Shown: positions 56,287 through 64,000 of the stretch, piece after piece
Layout of the letters: each line of letters opens with the position of its first letter
Position numbering within the stretch: the first letter of the stretch is position 1
DNA from: Turritopsis dohrnii
Lineage: Eukaryota; Cnidaria; Hydrozoa; Anthoathecata; Oceaniidae
Length of the DNA: 64,000 bases
Assembly: GCA_027922465.2 (NCBI GenBank)
Contig: BQMF02000375.1
Location: 91,654 to 155,653, forward strand
Direction: 5' to 3'
The notes under the pieces: model-generated
The model's database searches: none
What the model saw: only the letters and a program-made list of their open reading frames with translations
Told to the model about the DNA's origin: nothing
Position numbers and translations under genes: made by a program

Positions 56287-57092
56287 ATCTGGTCGCTTTG
56301 TTTTGCATTTAAATTACAACGGCCGTCCAATTTCAGCTTCAGCGCTGAAAAGTCAGATATACGGCCCTGTCTCCAGACTATCTCTTTCTTGTGACTATGG
56401 TGTAAATAAGAAACAAGCTTATGTTTGAAGAAAAGGAATTGGAAATTACTTATTTAAGTACTAAAGGAATTATGTTAAGAATTTTTGTTTTTCACCGGAC
56501 AATCCCTTTAAGGACCTAGCAGTTTCGGTCCACAAAAATAAATTAATCCTCCTTTTGTACACTGATGAAAATTAAACAATATATATACTGAATCTTTAGA
56601 TCATATCCACACCATTGAATAATTCTGCAACCGCGGCAGAATATGTCACGAAGGACGAATTTGAAAAGTTTAAATCAAGGGTTTTCTAAACCCTTGATGA
56701 AATCTTGAAAACAGTCAAGAGCTTGTCGAGCCAACCAGCTAAAGCTGTTAATGTATGTTATAAATGCTTTTCTGATTGAATTTTCTCTCCTTCAGTTGAT
56801 CTTGAAAGTAAAATAAACATTTTAGAATAGTTTCAATCATACAGCAAGTCCTGTTGCAACCCATCCCGTTGATGACAGGGACGTAACAAAATTCGCAAGT
56901 AGTACTTTCTTTCTTATTATGCAAGCACATTCTTTATTATATTCATAGTCATAAAAAACTACATCGTAACAAGCTTTCATCGTAACAAGGTTATTCTCTT
57001 CGTTCTCTTCGACCTGATGAAGTTTTTTTATGACAATGTATATAAATTTAAACTAACAAAAATGCTGTTTTGTGATTTATAGACATAACAAG

Positions 57093-59929
57093 GGAAAAAT
57101 TTAGTTGAAGATATTCCTTACCAAAAGCACAAACCAAATTTGTATGCCCTCGCCATCTTCTCCACGCTCTTCACCAACGAAGAAATGATGGCTGGTTGTG
57201 TTGACCCCAAAGAGGGACGTTCAATGAAACCCTCCCTGGATCCTTCCAGGGTTGGGTTGAAAGGTAATTTATCTTTTCACTAACACAACTGTGAATTTCC
57301 TTTCATTTCTTCTGTTTTTTCGTAATTCTAAAATTAATTTTTTAACATTTAGAAACATTGCAATTCCGATTGGGGGACAAAGCATTTGGAAAACTCTGGA
57401 GCAACATTCGCCCCAATCTAAACCAAAAGTGTTTAGACAAAGTGAAAAAGTCAAAGAAGACAGGTACAATATAATGTAATGTTATCAAATAATAATAGGA
57501 ACATGCGCATAGTGAACTTTAGGTCTCGTATTAGTAAGGAATAATATTGCTTAGAAAAAGTCTTACTTGTAAGATTAACGCTGTGTCTGCATGGCCGGAA
57601 GCCGGTCAATGTCTTGGCATATACTAAATGGCCGACAGTCCAATTATTCAGAACTTATACTTGCCGGCCAAGAACCCGTCATATACTATATGACCGGCAG
57701 TTCAATTATATGTCGAATGTTAGCCGGTCATTGCCTGAGTATAAACCGACAGTCCAACAGTAGCTACTTTTGCGAACAAAAGAATTGGCAAAGTCGCAAC
57801 GAAAAATTTTGAGATTATGATACCACTACCATTTTTATTGATGAAGTTGTGAAGAATAAAATATTGAACTGAAAGTTACGACACAAACTTCATGCTAAAT
57901 TTTTCAAGTAATTTGAAGTTTGGTTGTTTTGGTCTTTTTACTTTGTTTACATTAGATGACATAATGAAAAGTGAAAAAAAAAAACTTTCATAAAGTAACC
58001 TTTTGTTTGGTAAACTGTAGGTATTCCCAACACAGAGAGAATAGGATTGCAAAAATGCAAGAAGACTGCCATAGTTATGACATGATAATGTATTCATCAG
58101 TTTGGTGAATATTTTTTTCTACAACTAGAACAATACCAGTTTGTTTTTTTTGGCAACTTTTTGAGGGTGGTACACGACAAATGGCACCACATCAAGCATC
58201 GTTCGCATGCCAAACTGTCTTCTTGTGCTTTAAGGACTTTGTGACATGCAAGGCACACCCACTTTATGGTTCTCATTTTTCCCATCAATTCTAAGAAATG
58301 AATCCACGCTGCTGGTTCGAAGAATCGTTCAACTCGATCCACATCAAAGTTTTCCTCATCTCGAACAGTATCGGGGATATCATTCGTATTAGTTTCAACA
58401 TCAGAGATTTTTATTAATCGTTTGCCAGCCATAGCTTCGTAGCAAAGCATTCCATTATTTTTCGATCTTTTTCCTTTGGAAGCAACTTAGAAAAGGGGAT
58501 GATCGAGTTATTTATTTTCTTTTTCTTCTGACGTGGAAGTCCCATAACTGTCAGCTCTGCACCTTTCGGACTCCCCCCCTTTTTAACATTTTGGGAGGCA
58601 TTTTAATATCTCCAAAAGAATGACTAGCACTGTTTTCCTTAACTAATTGTTCAGTGGTCTCATTGCTTACTTCCATTGCATATTCAAACGAATTTGAAAC
58701 TTATGATAAGTGAAACATGGATCAACCTGCTATTTCTTTGTTCGTTAATTTCACGCTTGATGCATTCGATTTTAAAACAATATATTCGAAGAGTAGATTT
58801 TTTATTATTAAATTTTGCAAAATTAAATAAAAACGAAAGAGTATTTTCCATAAAAAGATGTGTCTTTCTTTATACCTTAAGGGAAGAAATTGTTTGCGGA
58901 ACAAATTTTTGCGGAATATATTTTTGCGGGTGAATGACTCAAAAATGCCATATTTTGCGGAATAAATTTTTGCGGATGAAGACCTCAAAAGAGATTTTGC
59001 GGAATTAATTTTTGCGGATGCAAGAAATTTAATAAAATCGAAAGTCGGGAAACTCGTAGTTTAGTACCTGGGTATATACAAAACTTTAGTTGGAATGGAA
59101 AAAACAGATTTATTGAATAACATCTATTTTTCATCAGTTAAAATATCAAAAAAATAATACTAAGCTAAAACAAACAGATAATGGAAGCTTTGATCAGAGA
59201 AGGTCAATGTAGCGCCAGCAACTGAGAATATGGACTCAGTCAAAGTCTACTTTCCACAAAGGAAAGGATCGTTTCTCAAAGTAAAGCAACAGTACGAAGC
59301 GCTAAAACCTGTCGCAAGTGCAGATGCATGCTTGTGTTGTTATTGATGAAAAGCAATAAATAAGTCCTTAGATGTTCAATAACCAAGACTTCTTTCCTTT
59401 TTCAACCCCCTTTTTCATTTTCCAAACGTTTTGTAAAGACGAAACTTGCAGTTTATGCAAAGCAAAGTGAAAAATCAATTCTTTAGGGGTAAAAAATTTC
59501 AAAAATTTTGCGGAGTAAATTTTTGTGGATGAAGAATTTCGAATATTTTGCGGAATTTATTTTTGCGGATGACCAATATTTATTCATTTTTGCGGAATTT
59601 ATTTTTGCGGATTTGAGGGAAATCCGCAAAAAAAAGTTCCGCACAAATTTCTTCCGCAAACAATTTCTTCCCTTTAGGTAATAAACAATCGAATTATTTG
59701 TTTTATATTCTTAGTCGCTGGCCGGCTGTGTGTGGAGAAACTTTTAATGCCGGCCATTATTTGTGCGTTCCGCTGGACGGCAGTATCACGAAAATTTTCT
59801 GCCGGCCATTTAGTATATGCCAAGACATTGACCGGCTGTCGGCCATGCAGACACAGCGTAAGACTAAATACTTTAGGTGTGATTGCTGCTACCTGCGTTG
59901 GTGAAAGGTCTGGTGACGACGATGAATAG
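57093..59929 (+). CDS. BEN-domain protein gene, last three exons
   Basis: Exon ending at 57263 encodes YQKHKPNLYALAIFSTLFT, NEEMMAGCV and LDPSRVGLK. Exon 57353-57463 encodes LGDKAFGKLWSNIRPNLNQK and KVKKSKKT. Exon 59877-59929 encodes VIAATCVGERSGDDDE and a stop. The LFT.EE..C, GLDP.RV-like and LW..IRP..NQK blocks are the signature of a BEN domain, a DNA- or protein-binding module of chromatin factors and some mobile elements. The phases of the last two junctions agree. A candidate upstream exon (56600-56752, EYVTKDEFEKFKSRVF, ILKTVKSL) has an in-frame TAA inside a perfect 10-bp foldback and its phase fits poorly. The introns host the 49431-56507 and 57579-59858 elements. The start of the 57093 exon is uncertain. 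Confidence 0.7.
58097..58682 (-). pseudogene. PHD-finger protein fragment of transposon origin
   Basis: The 3' part (58450-58097) encodes WVCLACHKVL, LACERCLMWCHLSC and NWYCSSCRKKY, a C4HC3 PHD-type finger close to the stop. The 5' part (58682-58570) encodes MEVSNETTEQLVKEN and MPPKMLKRGG, then shifts frame at a G run and gives PKGAELTVMGLPRQKKKK and IIPFSKLLPKEKDRK. The pattern of a basic PKGAE..V.GLP linker followed by a PHD finger is, to my recollection, the C-terminus of a widespread transposon protein, possibly of MULE/SWIM type. That attribution is uncertain. The frameshift and lack of N-terminal domains make it a pseudogene. Confidence 0.55.
58875..59678. mobile_element. TA-flanked MITE with CCTTAAGGGAAGAAATTG ends
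   Basis: Inverted ends CCTTAAGGGAAGAAATTGTT (right end CCTAAAGGG when read inverted), TA at 58873-58874 and 59679-59680. Repeated TTTTTGCGGA words fill both arms, with a 400-bp unrelated middle. Similar end sequence to 9802-10681. Nested in 57579-59858. Confidence 0.75.
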
Positions 59930-60464
59930 CCGCCGTTATTACGTTTTTAGGTTGTTTCGTCTGGTCGACTGTCCATTCCATATATTATATTTTCTAGTAT
60001 TTGAAGTTTACGACATGTCTTGGCTTTATGCCCTCCATAATGGTCGATATAAAAATTGATTCATGCAAGTACAAAAACGTGTTAATTATATTTTACAGAA
60101 CAGAATGTAGCATAGAAGATCATGTGTACATTTGCCGCTTTCAAAGCAACTTAATAATTTTTTCAAAAGCTTCTCACTTTCAACACTGTTTGTTTCTCAT
60201 ATTATATTGATTCACTTTATTTCTGCTTATTATGATTGTACATAAAATATCATGCCTGCATTGCAAACAATCTTTATTTTCACATAAGATGAATCTTTCT
60301 GATCTCAGTATTTCAAAACAACTGTCTAATAATAATAATCGAAAATTCTACTCAAAAAACTTGGATAACTGAGCGGGCGCAATGGCAATGGTTTGCTATT
60401 TTATGTTCTTTGGAGTTATTCTCTTCAGTCTTAATAAGTCTCTTAAGTCTTAACACACAGGTTC
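59930..60464. other. Intergenic stretch between the BEN gene and the LINE
   Basis: AT-rich 3' flank of the BEN gene. No gene or repeat recognised. Confidence 0.4.
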
Positions 60465-61756
60465 TAAGTTACCGGTACCGGTATTTAAAAGTGGAGCGAA
60501 AAACTCAATGGACAATTACAGACCAATAACTGTCCTTCCTTTGTGTTCAAAGATTCTAGAACGTTGTGTCCACTCCCTGCTAATAAGTCATCTCGAAAGT
60601 CACAAACTCCTATCAAAAAATCAACACGGGTTCAGAAATAAACGTAATACTGAAGTGGCTGCAACAATATTTGTAGACACAATCAGAAGAAACATGGATG
60701 AAGGTAGACTAACAGGTGCCATATTCATTGATTTAAGCAAGGCTTTCGACACTTTAAGTCATAGCCAAATTATTTCAAACTTATCAAACTATGGAATTCA
60801 CGACACAGAGAAAGAGTTTTTCATCAACTACTTATTCAACAGGAAGCAATTTGTAAATTTCCAAAATACAATGTCTCAAATGGAAACTGTCACAAGTGGT
60901 GTCCCTCAAGGATCGATACTGGGGCCGCTTTTGTTTTTGCTGAGCTTTGATAATGTTTCCGATGTTACAACTGAGTGTGAAATCCTGATGTACGCAGACG
61001 ATACCGTAATCTATACGTCTTCGAAAAGCCACGATGAGTTAGAACAAAAACTATCAGCTGATTTTGCACGAGTAGCTGATTGGATGGAACAGAATGAGTT
61101 TATTATGAATATGAAATCTGGTAAGACTGAATGCATGACATTTGGGACTTCTCATAAAGTGAAAAAGACGATTGATCTCAACATTACGTATAGAAGTAAA
61201 TCAGTGAATTGCACCACCAAATACAAATACCTTGGTTTGAATCTTGATCAGACGTTAAGTTTAACTGATCACTCCGTTGCTACTTACAAGAAAGCGTGTA
61301 GTCGTCTGTACCTGCTCCAACGACTTCGTCCACAGCTAACGGTGAAAGCTGCAGTAGCGATTTATCAAACTATGTTGTTACCATTGTTTACCTATTGTTC
61401 GATCATCACATCACAGACGAGCAATACTCACAAGAAAAAGATACATTCCTTTGAAGAAAGAGCCCAAAAGATCGTCAGGCAAGCAACTTTACCAAAGCTT
61501 GACGAAAGTAGTGAAGAAAAAAGTGTGCGTAAACGTATTTAAATGTTTGAATGGCGATACTTGTGAGAGTTTTCACGACTACTTTGAAATAATGAGAAAC
61601 AATACTTGAAATAATGGACAGTTACTTAGAATTCCAAAAATAAGACTTGAATCTACAAAAAAGACCTTTTTCTTTCACGGGGCGAAAACCTTCAATGAAC
61701 TGCCTATTAAGACCAGCAGTGCCCCAAATCTTAAAGAGTTTTTAACAAATTTCTGA
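60465..61756 (+). pseudogene. LINE reverse transcriptase, C-terminal two thirds
   Basis: The frame from 60508 (open to 61542) shows reverse transcriptase blocks NYRPITVLPLCSKILERC, NQHGFRNKRNTEVA, AIFIDLSKAFDTLSH, VPQGSILGPLLF and the catalytic YADDTVIY, then YLGLNLDQTLS and the thumb region. From 61500 the frame changes and contains a stop, but FHDYFEIMRNNT, FFFHGAKTFNELPI and LKEFLTNF continue to 61756. The 5' endonuclease domain is missing. The type is jockey/CR1/L2-like. Broken by 5' truncation and at least one frameshift. Confidence 0.88.
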
Positions 61757-61785
61757 TTTTAATATTTTTATTGTATTATTTTTAA

Positions 61786-62568
61786 CTAGCCGCCAAGGCG
61801 GCGTCGCTCGCGTTGCTCAACCAGGATTCGAAGTCACAACCAATCTTTTATCAGTGTAACAATACACTCAAAACGTAGAGAGAGAAAACTTCATTTTTTT
61901 ATTAGCTTTTGTTTTAAAAAAGTTACACGCTCTAACATGGGTGCTATCAAACAGGGGGAAAATGGTTTCTCTTCTTAAAAAGTTCACACGGAGGAGAGAA
62001 AAAAGGCACGTGCTAAATGAATAAATAGAATAAAAAAACGTTCGATTAGAACGCTTAACAATTAAAAGAAGAAATTAATTTATCAAAAGAAAAGCAAAAA
62101 AAAAAAACATTTTGTTTTGATATGATACTCTTTTTTTACCTATCGGTTTTTAAACATTTTGATTGCTCAAAAAAAAAGTTCACCCGTCTCAGACAGTCAG
62201 GCAAGAGTTAGTGGCAAACCGAACATATGCTGCCACGTTCTGCCACTGCTGCTTTTTGTCCAAAATGTTTAATCAGTTAGTTTCTTTGTATTTAGTTGAT
62301 GTATTGTTTTCAAAGCCAAGTCAACGTGGAATATAAAACTAACAATAATGATAAAAACAAAACGTTATTCCTATTAGTTCATCAGCCAAAAAAGGTCACG
62401 TTTGATTGGGGTTGCAATGTATTTGCTTCGAACTCACGTCGCACACAAAAAAAGAAATAATTTCGCTCACAACTCAATCTACCATTTTGCGTGACTTACA
62501 AACAAACAAACAAACAAACAAACAAACAAACAGACAGACAGACAGAGAATCGGCTATTAATATATAGA
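61786..62568 (-). mobile_element. Non-autonomous Helitron, both ends present
   Basis: On the minus strand it starts TCTATATATTAATAGCCGAT followed by GTCTGTCTGTCTGTTTG and a (TTTG)n run. It ends with CGCCGCCTTGGCGGCTAG. The host bases are A before and T after, as Helitrons require. The 783 bp include family blocks GATTGGGGTTGCAATG and TTCCTATTAGTTCAT. No helicase gene. It sits in the LINE 3' UTR, so it is younger. Confidence 0.9.
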
Positions 62569-62685
62569 TTGTATATCAACAAATACATTTTTAAACAAAC
62601 AAACAGGACAAAGTGGTAGAACAGAATTTGTATATATCTTGTATATATCTTATTTTAAACTTTTTATCCTGTATAAATATTCGTA

Positions 62686-62709
62686 ATAAATAAATAAATA
62701 AATAAATAA

Positions 62710-62748
<39 letters not shown>

Positions 62749-62752
62749 ATGC
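62686..62752 (+). repeat. (AAAT)n microsatellite tail of the LINE
   Basis: Continuous AAATAAATAAAT with one irregularity near 62710. Open frames through it are artefacts. Confidence 0.9.
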
Positions 62753-63087
62753 CCTTTTTTATTTTTTTTAAGGTACCATAATATGTACCAATAGTTGAGG
62801 ACACTTTATTATTCCCAGCGTAAAGTAATACACTTTCTATTTGTGATTTGACTTCCCGAGCCATAAAATTCTGGTTTTGGCTTTTTATATCTGACGACAT
62901 GTATATGTATATAATGAATATATTTAATGAATTTATGAAAATATGAATATATAATAATATATGTGTATATAATGTATGTATGTATTGGTTTGAATGAGGT
63001 ATTAATATACTTTAGATACTAATATAATCTATGGTTTTTCCCCTGACTCACTGATAACTAAAATTGACATGAATGAAAAGATAAAAT

Positions 63088-63530
63088 GTAAGATCTTACA
63101 GGATCCTATATGTGTCACTTGTAAGATCTTGCAGAGTCCTATATGCGTCACATGTAAGATCTTGCAGGGTCCTATATATGTCACATGTAAGATCTTACAG
63201 GGTCCTATATGTGTCACATGTAAGATCTTACAAGGTCCTATATGTGTCACATGTAAGATCTTACAGGGTCCTATATGTGTCACATGTAAGATCTTACAGG
63301 ATCCTATATGTGTCACATGTAAGATCTTACAGGATCCTATGTGTGTCACATGTAAGATCTTACAGGGTCCTATATGTGTCACTTGTAAGATCTTACAGGA
63401 TCCTGTAGGATCCTTTGTACGATATTACAGGATCCTGGCAGGATCTTATAGGATCCTGTGCAGGATCTTATAGGATCCTTGCAGGATCTTACAGGATGCT
63501 ACAGGATCTTACATAGGATCCTGTCAGGAT
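63088..63530 (+). repeat. 33-bp minisatellite grading into GGATCCT-rich repeats
   Basis: About nine units of GTAAGATCTTACAGGGTCCT followed by ATATGTGTCACAT; GTAAGATCTTAC is itself a perfect 12-bp palindrome. After 63400 the units shorten to mixtures of AGGATCCT and AGGATCTTA. Because 33 is divisible by three, long open frames appear on both strands, but none looks like a real protein. Bases 62753-63087 are AT-rich with no gene. Confidence 0.9.
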
Positions 63531-64000
63531 CCTAGCTAGGATTTCACAAAATTTCACAAAAACAAGCAATACCATTCAATAACATACAATATCTTGTGGC
63601 ACCTCTCCTTGAGCGACATTACAGAGCAGCTTGATTGATAGCGTAGTTGCATTCTCACCAATCATTATCTGCAATACGTTGAAAAACTTACACTTTCTAT
63701 AAATTACATTTTCTTAGTGGGTAAAATTGCCAAAAAACACTACGATAAAGAGCATTTTAATTGAAATAGTGTGTATATTTCTATAGAAATGCACTCCTTC
63801 GCAGTGACTGTCAACAGATTTGCCCGCTGGGTTACTTTAGCCTAGGATTTTATGATTTAGTATTATTTTAGTACTATAAAACTATTGTGTATAATTTCAA
63901 CTGGTTGATTAGATTCAAATTATTGTATGGCGTTAGATAGTGGACAAATTCAGAATGATTGACTGGTATTAGAAAATAATTTTTTTTTCTTCTTGAAATT
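63531..64000. other. Non-coding right edge with a GCCCGCTGGG element end
   Basis: No gene. At 63822-63832 the sequence TGCCCGCTGGG equals the terminus seen at 47744-47754, so a related element probably ends here; the minisatellite may lie inside it. The opposite terminus was not found. Confidence 0.4.

Larger units (their letters stand above)
51734..56399. mobile_element. P-like transposon B, apparently intact, two convergent genes
   Basis: Inverted ends begin CATAGTCACAAGAAAGAGAT and continue AGTCTGGAGA over about 40 bp. A 7-bp target duplication GTGTAAA is at 51727-51733 and 56400-56406. Both genes (transposase 51896-54740 plus strand; zinc-finger protein 56286-55105 minus strand) are open from end to end. 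The 360-bp space between their stops contains two hairpins in opposite orientation. Drosophila P termini also start CA but duplicate 8 bp. Confidence 0.9.
49431..56507. mobile_element. Inverted-repeat element hosting P-like element B
   Basis: The left end reads AGGGATTGTCCGGTAAAAAA and the right end is the inverse of AGGGATTGTCCGGTGAAAAA. No clear target duplication. Without element B it is about 2.4 kb and non-coding; it includes the dispersed repeat at 50430-50950. It lies in an intron of the BEN gene. Confidence 0.6.
57579..59858 (-). mobile_element. Element with CGCTGTGTCTGCATGGCCG ends and TAA duplication
   Basis: Inverted ends CGCTGTGTCTGCATGGCCG, then imperfect repeats containing CCGGTCAATGTCTTGGCATA and CATTTAGTATATGCC. 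TAA at 57576-57578 and 59859-59861. Contains the PHD-finger pseudogene and a nested MITE. Inserted in the last intron of the BEN gene. The 3-bp duplication suggests PIF/Harbinger-type mobilisation, but no Harbinger transposase is present. Confidence 0.75.
60465..62752 (+). mobile_element. 5'-truncated LINE with a Helitron in its 3' UTR and an (AAAT)n tail
   Basis: Coding starts abruptly with PVFKSGAKNSMDNYRP in the reverse transcriptase. The stop at 61754-61756 is followed by a UTR that is cut at 61785 by the Helitron (61786-62568). It resumes after it and ends GTATAAATATTCGTAAT before the (AAAT)n tail at 62686-62752. No target duplication was identified. Confidence 0.8.

Noticed and set aside
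62664..62900. Minus-strand frame with IYLF repeats
   Set aside because: Translation of the (AAAT)n LINE tail.
63069..63473. Open frames of 98-134 codons with an 11-residue repeat on both strands
   Set aside because: They are produced by the 33-bp minisatellite; no start context, splice sites or family support.

Overview
The window is nuclear DNA from an animal, most likely a cnidarian of the hydrozoan or scyphozoan kind. This is an inference from the strong AT richness, short GT-AG introns, a metazoan penta-EF-hand gene, a protein kinase gene, a BEN-domain gene and the mix of P-like, PIF/Harbinger, Tc1/mariner, Helitron, Ty3 and LINE copies. It is not bacterial: most host coding sequence is visible only as small spliced exons. 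No tRNA, rRNA or CRISPR array was seen.

Layout. 1-9.4 kb: two host genes on the minus strand, a protein kinase (678-4296, continuing off the left edge) and a penta-EF-hand gene of the ALG-2/peflin type (5190-9368, apparently frameshifted), with short inverted-repeat elements in introns. 9.6-15.1 kb: MITEs, some nested, and Helitron-derived repeats. 15.1-16.2 kb: a decayed minus-strand gene of the tnp2-like (EnSpm/CACTA-type) transposase family. 18.0-28.9 kb: a DNA element with long imperfect terminal inverted repeats and a 3-bp target duplication. It carries a broken gene with a PIN/XPG-like nuclease domain and a CXC-type Cys-rich tail, and was later hit by a LINE (19068-19913) and a Ty3 retrotransposon (about 20170-26249). 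The retrotransposon itself carries a 1.1-kb insertion. 29.3-34.3 kb: a second, differently oriented element with the same gene family. Remains of another tnp2-like gene lie on either side.

35.7-47.0 kb is a four-level nest with matching target duplications: a mariner-type element (35656-46957) contains a TA-flanked element with AGACGTCT-rich ends (37223-46511). That contains a P-like element A (38264-45229), whose transposase gene was split by a PIF/Harbinger element (39708-42626). 48.3-59.9 kb: a BEN-domain host gene on the plus strand whose introns hold two large elements. One (49431-56507) contains an apparently intact P-like element B (51734-56399). The other (57579-59858) holds a PHD-finger pseudogene and a nested MITE. 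60.5-62.8 kb: a 5'-truncated LINE with a Helitron in its 3' UTR. 63.1-63.5 kb: a 33-bp minisatellite.

The most interesting unit is the P-like element. Both copies encode two convergent genes: a THAP-type transposase and a C2H2 zinc-finger protein that resembles a detached transposase C-terminal domain. Each recoverable gene 3' end is followed by a 16-nt hairpin (6-bp stem, TTTT loop) with conserved AAAC and ACA flanks and compensatory changes, strongly reminiscent of the histone mRNA 3' stem-loop.
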